26,323 bases of DNA from Spirochaetaceae bacterium (GTDB lineage Bacteria; Spirochaetota; Spirochaetia; Treponematales; Treponemataceae), in assembly GCA_031272345.1 (NCBI GenBank), contig JAISTZ010000076.1, positions 1 to 26,323 of the forward strand. The letters run 5' to 3'. Below are positions 7,339 to 14,291 of this stretch, piece by piece. The position numbers were made by a program, and so were the translations under genes. The notes under the pieces are model-generated. The model was not told the DNA's origin. It worked only from the letters and a program-made list of their open reading frames with translations, and did not search any database. Position 1 is the first letter of the stretch. Each line of letters opens with the position of its first letter.

Positions 7339-8901
7339 TTATTTTTTTAAGCCCATGGGCTTGTCCGTGAAGATACGGGGGTCCATCAGCTTGGGGCCGT
7401 CGACCTTGGGCTTGAATTCCATCAGGTCCAGCACCTGCTTCTGCACGTCGATGCCCGGGGCGACCTCGGTGAGGTAGAACCCGTCGGCGCGGAGCTCGAA
7501 GACCGCCCGCTCGGTGATGTACATGACCGGCTGTTTGGTCTTCTGGGCGTATGAGCCGCTGAAGGTTACCTGCTCCACGGTCTTGATGAATTTCTTCTCC
7601 TTGCCCTCGGCCGTGATGGTGAGTTTTCCCTCCCCGGCGGCGACCTTGAGGCCCCCGGCGGTGAAGGTGCCGCAGAAGAACACCTTTTTTGCGTTCTGGG
7701 TGATGTCGATGAAGCCGCCGCAGCCCGCGAGGCGGGGCCCGAATTTGCTGACGTTGATGTTGCCCTTTTCGTCCGCCTGGGCGAGGCCCAGGTACGCAAG
7801 GTCGATGCCGCCGCCGTCGTAGAAGTCAAACTGCTCGGCCTGGCACAGGATCGCGTCCGGGTTGAGGGTGGTGCCGAAGGCCGCCCCGCCCTGGGGAATA
7901 CCTCCCACGGGGCCCGCCTCTACGGTGAGGGTCATGTAGTCGGCCATGCCCTCTTCTTTTGCCACAACGCTGACATATTCCGGCGCGCCGATTCCGAGGT
8001 TGACCACCGTGTTCTCCCTGAGTTCCATGGCGGCCCTGCGCCCGATGATTTTCTTGGGGTCCAGGGGGGCGGCTTTGTCCGCTTCGCTTACGGAGGCGAA
8101 GATTTCGCCGCAGAGGGCCGGGTTGTAGCCGGGGGTGCCGAGGACCTGCTCGTGTTCCTTGGGGTCGGCCACCACGATGCCGTCAACGTAAATGCCGGGG
8201 ATGTGCACCAGTTTTGGGTCCAGGGCGCCCTTGGTTACGATGCCCTCCACCTGCACGAAGACCTTGCCGCCGGAATTTTTGGCCGCCTGGGCGATGGCGG
8301 TGACCTCCGGGAGCACCGCTTCCCTGTTGTTGGCCACGTTGCCGGATTCATCCGCCCAGGTACCCCGGAGGAAGGCCACATTTATGGGATAGGCTTTGTA
8401 CAACAGCTTTTCCTGGCCCATGATGTCGATAACGTGAACCAGGTCTTCCTTTGTTTTGGCGTTGATCTTGCCCCCTTCGAGCCGGGGGTCCGCAAAGGTC
8501 CCCAGACCCACGTGGGTGATGACCCCGGGCCTTCCCGCCGCGATGTCCCGCATGAGGTGGGCCATGACGCCCTGGGGGAAACAATAGCCTTCGATCTCAT
8601 TATTCATAATGAGTTTGCCAAGTTTTGGGGACAGATTGTAGTGGGCCGCGACGACTCTCTTTGTTAACCCCGCGTGGGCAAGATGGTCCCCCGCGTGGGA
8701 CTCCGGCGTTCCCGTGCCCTGGGCCGCGCCGTAACAATAGGTGATGCCCTTTGGGGAGCTTGTTTCGAGGAATCGTTTTTCCAGACCGGCCATGAGAGCC
8801 TCGGGAATGGCGCTTCCCACAAAGCCGCTCACCGCCAATGTGTCGCCGTCTTTAACCTGGGCGACCGCCTCGGCTACAGTAAGAACTTTGACCTTTCTCA
8901 T
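7339..8901 (-). CDS. Family I acyl-CoA:acetate/propionate CoA-transferase (fused alpha-beta, Pct/YdiF type)
   Basis: A 520-residue CoA-transferase with both halves in one chain, the size of propionate CoA-transferase (Pct) and E. coli YdiF. The N-terminal half starts KVLTVAEAVAQVKDGDTLAVSGF and contains FVGSAIPEAL; the C-terminal half has NLGIGAPEYVSVVA (301-314) followed by LTVEAGPVGG, whose Glu, E328, aligns with the catalytic Glu that forms the glutamyl-CoA intermediate in this family. Likely reaction: butyryl-CoA (or hydroxybutyryl-CoA) plus acetate to free acid plus acetyl-CoA. First gene of the butyryl-CoA operon, 107 bases below a strong promoter, with a GGAG ribosome site. The exact acyl specificity cannot be read from the sequence. 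Confidence 0.88.
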   Translation of the reverse strand: MRKVKVLTVAEAVAQVKDGDTLAVSGFVGSAIPEALMAGLEKRFLETSSPKGITYCYGAAQGTGTPESHAGDHLAHAGLTKRVVAAHYNLSPKLGKLIMNNEIEGYCFPQGVMAHLMRDIAAGRPGVITHVGLGTFADPRLEGGKINAKTKEDLVHVIDIMGQEKLLYKAYPINVAFLRGTWADESGNVANNREAVLPEVTAIAQAAKNSGGKVFVQVEGIVTKGALDPKLVHIPGIYVDGIVVADPKEHEQVLGTPGYNPALCGEIFASVSEADKAAPLDPKKIIGRRAAMELRENTVVNLGIGAPEYVSVVAKEEGMADYMTLTVEAGPVGGIPQGGAAFGTTLNPDAILCQAEQFDFYDGGGIDLAYLGLAQADEKGNINVSKFGPRLAGCGGFIDITQNAKKVFFCGTFTAGGLKVAAGEGKLTITAEGKEKKFIKTVEQVTFSGSYAQKTKQPVMYITERAVFELRADGFYLTEVAPGIDVQKQVLDLMEFKPKVDGPKLMDPRIFTDKPMGLKK

Positions 8902-8994
8902 TTTTTTTTCTCCTTATAATTTTGTTTATGCGGAATACACCGCAATAAGCGCAAGAACCAAACCATGGCGTCTGTTACTGTGTGGTGATTTTGT

Positions 8995-9004
8995 TGTTAT
9001 AACA
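8995..9004. promoter_or_regulatory. Small palindrome at the transcription start of the butyryl-CoA operon
   Basis: TGTTATAACA is a perfect 10-bp palindrome. It lies just downstream of the predicted -10 box, near the expected +1 (about 9008), where a repressor operator would act. It does not match the Rex consensus well. Binding protein unknown. Confidence 0.3.
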
Positions 9005-9014
9005 TAGTAGTAAT

Positions 9015-9043
9015 ATAGTACACGGTTTTTTTACCCTTGTCAA
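9015..9043 (-). promoter_or_regulatory. Sigma70-type promoter of the butyryl-CoA operon
   Basis: On the minus strand TTGACA (9043-9038) and TACTAT (9020-9015) are separated by exactly 17 bases, a perfect -35 and a good -10. Predicted start of transcription is near 9008, leaving a 5' leader of about 107 bases before the CoA-transferase gene. Confidence 0.85.
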
Positions 9044-9063
9044 CAAAAAATTCAGGTTTTTTT

Positions 9064-9104
9064 AGGGACACGCCGAAAAACTTGACGCTTTTCACCGTGT
9101 CCCT
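9064..9104. repeat. Inverted repeat in the gap between the two crotonase-bearing transcripts
   Basis: AGGGACACG (9064-9072) and CGTGTCCCT (9096-9104) form a perfect 9-bp inverted repeat with a 23-base spacer. On the minus strand the 3' arm is followed by A7, so it is a poor rho-independent terminator for the second crotonase gene, yet its place just after that gene suggests transcription end or mRNA 3' protection. Confidence 0.5.
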
Positions 9105-9123
9105 TTGAATCCGGAGCCGGTTT

Positions 9124-9900
9124 TTAGTCCCGTATGTTGGGGGGGCGCTTTTCCAGGAAGGCCCTCATCCGCTCTTTTTGCTCCTCCGTGGAGAAAAGCA
9201 GGGAAATAAGGTCCCGTTCAAGCTCCAGGGCCTTCTGGATGTCCATCTCGGTGCCCTTGTTGACCGCGGCTTTGGCGTAGCCCACGGCGAGGTTCCCCTT
9301 GGAAAGGATGGTCTCCATCATCTTGAAGGATTCCTCGATGAGGGACTCCGGGGGAACCACCAGGTTGACCAGGCCGATGGCCTTTGCTTCGTCGGGCTTG
9401 ACGTTCCGGGAGGTGTAGAGCAGCTCCCGGGCGATCCCCAGGCCCACGAGCCGGGGCAGCCGCTGGGTTGCGCCGAACCCGGGGATGATCCCCAGGCCCG
9501 TTTCCGGCTGGCCGAAGAGGGCCTTGTCCGAGGCGATTCGGATGTCGCAGGCCATGGCCAGCTCGCAGCCCCCGCCCAGGGCGAAGCCGTTCACCGCGGC
9601 GATGAAGGGCTTTTCGATCGCCTCTATCCGGGAAAACACGGACTGCCCCAGCAGGTGATAGGACCGGGACTGCACCGGGTCGAAGGCAACCATCTGGGAG
9701 ATGTCCGCCCCGGCCACGAAGGCCCGCCCGTTCCCGGTGATTATGGCGCCCCTGACGGCCGCATCCGTTTCGATGATGTCCAGGGCCCTGTTGATTTCGC
9801 CCAGGGTGTCGCTGTTGAGGGCGTTCAGGGCCTGGGGCCGGTTCAGGGTGACCAGGGCGATTTTGCCCCGTTTTTCAAAGAGTAAATTTGAAAATTCCAT
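9124..9900 (-). CDS. Second enoyl-CoA hydratase/isomerase (crotonase family)
   Basis: A 258-residue crotonase paralogue. E113 in GGGCELAMACDIR and E133 in GQPETGLGIIP are both kept, as are AFVAGADIS and the IIPGFGATQRL segment, so a true enoyl-CoA hydratase is likely. The frame is open upstream to about 10137, but ATG 9900 is chosen because GGAGG stands 6 bases before it, homology starts there, and a promoter lies within the upstream extension. It is transcribed alone, separate from the butyryl-CoA operon. It may serve a different chain length or physiological condition than the crotonase at 6487-7272. Confidence 0.9.
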   Translation of the reverse strand: MEFSNLLFEKRGKIALVTLNRPQALNALNSDTLGEINRALDIIETDAAVRGAIITGNGRAFVAGADISQMVAFDPVQSRSYHLLGQSVFSRIEAIEKPFIAAVNGFALGGGCELAMACDIRIASDKALFGQPETGLGIIPGFGATQRLPRLVGLGIARELLYTSRNVKPDEAKAIGLVNLVVPPESLIEESFKMMETILSKGNLAVGYAKAAVNKGTEMDIQKALELERDLISLLFSTEEQKERMRAFLEKRPPNIRD

Positions 9901-9919
9901 TGGGTTCCTCCATGCCTTC

Positions 9920-9948
9920 AGTGTAGACCCTGGAAGGGCTTCCGTCAA
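9920..9948 (-). promoter_or_regulatory. Sigma70-type promoter of the second crotonase gene
   Basis: On the minus strand TTGACG (9948-9943) and TACACT (9925-9920) are 17 bases apart. Predicted start lies near 9913, about 12 bases before the GGAGG/ATG of the gene, giving a very short leader. Confidence 0.55.
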
Positions 9949-9993
9949 GGGCACATCACCGGTGCCAGGCGCCCGGGGGGGATTTTCCGTGTT

Positions 9994-10019
9994 GGCGCCA
10001 GGCACATGCGCCTGGCGCC
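9994..10019. repeat. Inverted repeat between divergent promoters
   Basis: GGCGCCAGGC and GCCTGGCGCC form a perfect 10-bp inverted repeat with a 6-base loop; a related half (GGTGCCAGGCGCC) is at 9961-9973. It lies between the divergent promoters of the second crotonase and mcsA, upstream of both -35 boxes. It could be an operator or a structural barrier; neither gene ends here, so it is not a normal terminator. Confidence 0.5.
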
Positions 10020-10049
10020 CATAAATTTTATATTTTTTAAATGAAGGTA

Positions 10050-10078
10050 TTAACATTTCCGGGAATTTTGTGTATAGT
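10050..10078 (+). promoter_or_regulatory. Sigma70-type promoter of the mcsA-mcsB-clpC operon
   Basis: TTAACA (10050-10055) and TATAGT (10073-10078) are separated by exactly 17 bases. The expected start near 10085 is only about 11 bases before the mcsA ATG, and no good Shine-Dalgarno sequence fits, so the transcript may be nearly leaderless. No CtsR direct repeat or CIRCE element is visible. Confidence 0.65.
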
Positions 10079-10095
10079 TTGGGCCGGAACACGTG

Positions 10096-10614
10096 ATGAA
10101 GTGCGAAATTTGCAAAAAACATGAGGCGGTCTTCCACCTCCAGCAGGTGGTTTCAGGGGTGCACAAGGAATTGCACCTCTGCGCGGGCTGCGCCCAGGAG
10201 AAGGGCCTGTGTTCGGAGGGTGACAGGGTGGAGCTGTCCCTTCCGGCGCTCTTTGCGGAGCTCTTTGCCCAGGCCCAGGCCAGGGCGCCGGAAAAAACCT
10301 GTCCGGTCTGTTCCCGCACCCTGTCCCAGATAGTCCGCTCCCAAACCGTGGGCTGCCCCGAGTGCTACACCTATTTTGCCGGGGAAATCCGGGGCATACA
10401 AAAAAAACTCGGCATCGAGGGCGCCTGGACGGGAACCCTGCCCCGCCGGCTGGGGCGGCAGAAATCCGTGCTGTCCGACAGGGCCCTCCTCCAGAACAAG
10501 CTCGAAGAATCCCTCGCCAGGGAGGACTACGAAAAAGCCGCCATTTACCGGGACAGAATCCGCCTGCTGGAACAGGCCGCCCCGGTGGCCGCCCAGGGAG
10601 GGGCCCTCCCGTGA
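10096..10614 (+). CDS. mcsA: McsA-like zinc-finger/UVR-domain protein
   Basis: A 172-residue protein with the McsA layout. Four CxxC pairs occur at C3/C6, C29/C32, C69/C72 and C87/C90, the zinc-binding pattern, followed by a UVR motif at about 132-160 (LQNKLEESLAREDYEKAAIY). In Firmicutes McsA binds and stimulates the McsB arginine kinase and links it to ClpC. ATG 10096 is taken as start; a GTG one codon earlier is also possible. Its stop overlaps the mcsB start as GTGA. There is no ctsR gene before it, unlike in Bacillus. Confidence 0.88.
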   Translation: MKCEICKKHEAVFHLQQVVSGVHKELHLCAGCAQEKGLCSEGDRVELSLPALFAELFAQAQARAPEKTCPVCSRTLSQIVRSQTVGCPECYTYFAGEIRGIQKKLGIEGAWTGTLPRRLGRQKSVLSDRALLQNKLEESLAREDYEKAAIYRDRIRLLEQAAPVAAQGGALP

Positions 10615-11726
10615 GCGCCGCTTCCTTCGGGGACAACGAGGCCTGGTATGCCGCAGGCGGGCCGGAGCAGGACGTGGTTGTGTCCACAAAGATACGGCTT
10701 TCCCGGAACCTGGCCAGCTTCCCCTTCCCGGAATACGAGCGGGGTGACGACGGGGAGCGTGTGCAGGCCCTGGTGTTCGACGCCTTCACCCGGATGGACA
10801 ACCCGGAGTCCTTCCAGGCGATCAGCACGGGCCGGCTGGATTCCCTGGGCAAGCGTATCCTCGCCGAGCGGGGGGTGATCCCCCACGAAAGCGCCGGCCG
10901 GTTCGATCCCGTGGACGGCATCCCCCCGGGCATCGTGGTGCGCTCCGACGGCAGGCTCACCTGCACGGTCAACGACGGGGACCACGTGCGGATTTCGTCC
11001 TTCACGGCGGGCCTCGACCCGGCGTCGGTGTGGGAGAACGCCCACGGGGTGGACGAGAAAATGCAGGAGAGCCTCCAGTTCGCGGCCAGCCACGAGTTCG
11101 GCTACCTCACCTCGTCCCTCTCCGACGCGGGCAGCGGCATGAAGCTGACCGTGCAGGTGCACCTTCCCTGTGTGTCCCTGGACGGGCAGCTTCTCACCAT
11201 CCTTGAGACCGCCCAGGCCAGGGGTTTCACCTTTTCCTCGGCCTTCGGCGCGGGGACCTCGGCGGGTTCTTCCCTGGGGGCCTACTACAATGTCACCAAC
11301 AACAACAGTTTCACGGGCAACGAGTTCGACCAGATAGCCTCCCTCTCGTCGGTGGCGGTGTACCTGGCGGATTTTGAGCGGAACCTCCGGGCCCAGGTGG
11401 CCGAAAACAAACCGACGATCCTCCGGGACAGGGTCTACAAGTCCTTTGCCGCCGCCAAATTTTCCAGCTTTTTGACCGAGCGGGACGCGATCGCCTGCCT
11501 GTCGGACATCAAACTCGGCATAGACACGGGCCTCTTCTCCGGGGCCGGGTACAGCGACCTGTCGGCCCTGCTGTTCAGGATAAAGGAGGCCCACCTGGCC
11601 TTCATCGCCCAGTCGGTCAACTTCGCCTTCGAGAAGGACGTGGACGGCTCGGCGGATTTGATGATTTCCCGGATGCGGAGCCTCATCGTCCACGAGGCCC
11701 TGGAGCGCGTTGAAGTCAAAATTTAG
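10611..11726 (+). CDS. McsB-like protein, degenerate phosphagen-kinase fold (possible pseudokinase)
   Basis: A 371-residue protein with the overall McsB/phosphagen-kinase architecture (STKIRLSRNL at 25-34, HEFGYLTS at 161-168, DRVYKS, CLSDIKLGID). McsB normally phosphorylates arginines to mark proteins for ClpCP. Here the catalytic set is altered. The NEEDH motif is NDGDH (121-125), losing the base Glu. The CP(S/T)NxGTGxR motif is SLSDAGSGMK (169-178), losing the reactive Cys and an ATP-binding Arg. The Glu-bearing flexible loop is GAGTSAGSSLG, without Glu, and an Arg of the first SxRxR motif is Lys27. The C-terminal RDxxRA phosphoarginine motif is not visible. GTG 10611 overlaps the mcsA stop by 4 bases. 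Homology is clear; enzymatic activity is doubtful. Confidence 0.82.
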   Translation: MSAASFGDNEAWYAAGGPEQDVVVSTKIRLSRNLASFPFPEYERGDDGERVQALVFDAFTRMDNPESFQAISTGRLDSLGKRILAERGVIPHESAGRFDPVDGIPPGIVVRSDGRLTCTVNDGDHVRISSFTAGLDPASVWENAHGVDEKMQESLQFAASHEFGYLTSSLSDAGSGMKLTVQVHLPCVSLDGQLLTILETAQARGFTFSSAFGAGTSAGSSLGAYYNVTNNNSFTGNEFDQIASLSSVAVYLADFERNLRAQVAENKPTILRDRVYKSFAAAKFSSFLTERDAIACLSDIKLGIDTGLFSGAGYSDLSALLFRIKEAHLAFIAQSVNFAFEKDVDGSADLMISRMRSLIVHEALERVEVKI

Positions 11727-11735
11727 GGGGAAGAA

Positions 11736-14288
11736 ATGTCCAGGGGATTTTCGCCGCGGGTCCAGCGGCTTTTAACGTTTTTGGCCCAGGAAGAGGGACG
11801 GAAGACCGGCTCGGAGCAGTTGCTCCCGGAGCACCTCCTCCTGGCCCTCCTCAAGAGCGCCGACGGCCTGGGCTACCAGGCGCTCCGTCACCTCAGAATC
11901 GACGTGCTCACCCTGCAACTCCTTCTGGAGCAGTCGATTCCCGTCAGAATAGCGGACCGGATTGCCGGGGAGATCCCCCCGTCCAGACGCCTCCGGGCCC
12001 TGCTCGATTCCGCGGCCCTGGAAGCCCGGGCCATGCGGCTCGACTACATCGGCACGGAACACGTGATTCTGGCGGCAATCAAGGAAGACCAGAGCGTCAC
12101 CTGGCAGTTCTTCCGCCGCTCCGGGGTGTCCCTGGACGAGGCCCGTTCCGCGGTCCTGGACGTGCTGCGCCGGAGCCTTTCCTCGGCCAACGACACGGGC
12201 GCGGCAAAGGCCTTCTTTCCCTTCGTGTTCCAGACCGTCCAGGGGGGGGGCAGGCCGAAGCAGGGCATCCTCCAGGATTTCAGCAAGGACATCACCGCCC
12301 TTGCCCGGGCCGGGGAGATCGACCCCGTGGTGGGCAGGGACCGGGAGATCCGCCGGGTGATTCAGATCCTCTCCAGGCGGGCAAAGAACAACCCCGTGCT
12401 CATCGGCGACCCCGGCGTGGGCAAGACCGCCATCGCCGAGGGGCTGGCCCTCAGAATCGCCTCGGGCGCGGTGCCCCGGAACCTGCTCGAAAAGCGGCTC
12501 CTCACCCTGGACGTGGCCCAGATCATCGCGGGCACCAAATACCGGGGGGAATTCGAGGAGCGCATCAAGCGGATAATCAAGGAAATCACCTCCGAGCGGA
12601 ACGTGATTCTCTTCATCGACGAGCTCCACACGATCATCGGGGCCGGGGGGGCCGAGGGCACCATGGACGCCTCCAACATGCTCAAGCCCGCCCTTGCCCG
12701 GGGGGAGCTCCAGTGCATCGGCGCCACCACCCTGGCGGAGTACCGCAAATACTTCGAGCGGGACGCGGCCCTGGAGCGGCGGTTCCAGATCGTCCACATC
12801 GACGAGCCCTCGGAGGAGGAAACCCGTAAAATTCTCTACGGAATCAAGAAAAAATACGAGGATTTTCATAACGTCACCTACGGGGACGAGGTCATCGAAG
12901 CGATCACCCGGTTCGCCTGCCGGTACATCACCGAGCGCTACCTCCCGGACAAAGCTATCGACATCCTGGACGAGGCCGGGGCCATGAAGAAAATCGACGG
13001 CGAGGGCCGCCCGGCGGAGCTGGAGGAGCTGGAGGACGCGATTTTCCGGCTCACGGAAGAAAAAAAGCTCCTCGTCCAGACCCAGAACTACGAGCGGGCC
13101 GCGGAGGTGCGGGACAAGGTGCTCCTCCTCCGGCAAAAACTCGACCTCTTCAGGAACAGGTGGGAAAAGAACGCCCAGGCCGAGCGGAAGGCCGTGGAAG
13201 TGCGGGACGTGTGCGCGGTGGTGGAGACCATGACGGGCATCCCCGCGTCGGAACTGGACGCCGAGGAGTCCCGGCGGCTCCTGGACATGGAAGCCCGGCT
13301 GCACCGGGAGGTCGTCGGCCAGGACGAGGCGGTCACGGCGATCGCCGCGGCCATCAGGCGGAGCAGGGCGGGGGTGTCCTCGGGGAAGCGCCCCTCCGGG
13401 TCGTTCATCTTCCTGGGTCCCACCGGGGTGGGGAAGACCCAGTTGGCAAAGACCCTGGCCCGGTTCCTCTTCGGCTCCGAGGACACGCTGATTCGGATCG
13501 ACATGAGCGACTTCATGGAAAAACACAACTCCAGCCGCCTCATCGGGGCTCCCCCGGGGTACATCGGCTACGAAGAGGGGGGCGTCCTCACGGAGAAGGT
13601 GCGCCGGAAGCCCTACTCGGTGGTCCTCCTGGACGAAATCGAGAAGGCCCACCCGGACGTGTTCAACCTGCTCCTCCAGGTGCTGGAGGAGGGGGAGCTC
13701 CAGGACAACCTGGGGCACACGGTGAATTTCCGGAACACGGTGATCATCATGACCAGCAACGCCGGGGCCCGGAAGCTCGCCGGGGAAGCCAGACTCGGCT
13801 TCGACACCCGTGAGGACGGGGCCATGTCGTACGAAGAAATAAAGGCCGGCGCCACCGCCGAGATAAAGCGGATTCTGAGCCCGGAGCTCCTCAACCGGAT
13901 CGACGAGACCGTCGTGTTCAACGCCCTCAGCAGGAAGCAGGTCGCGGAGATTCTGGATCTGCGCCTCCGGGAGCTCTCGGACCGGCTCGCGGAGAAACAC
14001 ATTTCCATCACCCTGGCCCCCCAGGCCAGGGCGTACCTGGCGGAAAACGGCTACAACCCCCAGTTCGGGGCCCGTCCCATGCGGCGTCTGATTCAGAAGG
14101 AGCTGGAGGACCCCCTGGCCGCCATGGTTCTGGAGGGGCGCCTCAAAAGCGGCGGCTCCGTGTCCGTGGGGTGCAGGGGCGGGAAGCTGCGCCTCACCGT
14201 GGGGGGGCCCCTCCCGGAGGCGGCGGAGAAGGTGCCGGCGGCGGAGATCCCGGAGCCGGCGGCCGTGGGCGTCCCGGAGGGGGTGTAG
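11736..14288 (+). CDS. clpC: ClpC-type AAA+ protein unfoldase
   Basis: An 850-residue Hsp100 unfoldase that feeds substrates to ClpP. Domains in order: Clp N-domain repeats (about 1-145) containing PEH at 31-33 and GTEH at 106-109, positions equivalent to the phosphoarginine-docking glutamates of B. subtilis ClpC; first AAA+ domain with Walker A GDPGVGKT (about 224-231) and Walker B LFIDELHT; coiled middle domain with a UVR-like stretch (about 428-471); second AAA+ domain with GPTGVGKT (about 561-568); and a ClpP-docking loop reading LGF near residue 687. Length is a little above the usual 810-820 because of an Ala/Pro/Glu-rich C-terminal tail. GGGGGA precedes ATG 11736, 9 bases after mcsB. 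Confidence 0.97.
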   Translation: MSRGFSPRVQRLLTFLAQEEGRKTGSEQLLPEHLLLALLKSADGLGYQALRHLRIDVLTLQLLLEQSIPVRIADRIAGEIPPSRRLRALLDSAALEARAMRLDYIGTEHVILAAIKEDQSVTWQFFRRSGVSLDEARSAVLDVLRRSLSSANDTGAAKAFFPFVFQTVQGGGRPKQGILQDFSKDITALARAGEIDPVVGRDREIRRVIQILSRRAKNNPVLIGDPGVGKTAIAEGLALRIASGAVPRNLLEKRLLTLDVAQIIAGTKYRGEFEERIKRIIKEITSERNVILFIDELHTIIGAGGAEGTMDASNMLKPALARGELQCIGATTLAEYRKYFERDAALERRFQIVHIDEPSEEETRKILYGIKKKYEDFHNVTYGDEVIEAITRFACRYITERYLPDKAIDILDEAGAMKKIDGEGRPAELEELEDAIFRLTEEKKLLVQTQNYERAAEVRDKVLLLRQKLDLFRNRWEKNAQAERKAVEVRDVCAVVETMTGIPASELDAEESRRLLDMEARLHREVVGQDEAVTAIAAAIRRSRAGVSSGKRPSGSFIFLGPTGVGKTQLAKTLARFLFGSEDTLIRIDMSDFMEKHNSSRLIGAPPGYIGYEEGGVLTEKVRRKPYSVVLLDEIEKAHPDVFNLLLQVLEEGELQDNLGHTVNFRNTVIIMTSNAGARKLAGEARLGFDTREDGAMSYEEIKAGATAEIKRILSPELLNRIDETVVFNALSRKQVAEILDLRLRELSDRLAEKHISITLAPQARAYLAENGYNPQFGARPMRRLIQKELEDPLAAMVLEGRLKSGGSVSVGCRGGKLRLTVGGPLPEAAEKVPAAEIPEPAAVGVPEGV

Positions 14289-14291
14289 CCC

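Noticed and set aside
8995..9004. Rex (NADH-responsive repressor) operator
   Set aside because: The palindrome lacks the longer TTGTGA/TTGTTA half-site arrangement with the proper central spacing; only a generic palindrome can be claimed.
9901..10095. CtsR or CIRCE (HrcA) heat-shock operator before mcsA
   Set aside because: Neither the GGTCAAA direct repeat nor TTAGCACTC-N9-GAGTGCTAA is present.
9901..10137. N-terminal extension of the second crotonase
   Set aside because: The extension has no homology, holds the gene's promoter and a large inverted repeat, and ATG 9900 has a perfect ribosome site.
10362..10610. Upstream extension of mcsB
   Set aside because: It overlaps the conserved UVR part of mcsA in another frame; GTG 10611 gives the GTGA overlap and the right McsB N-terminus.
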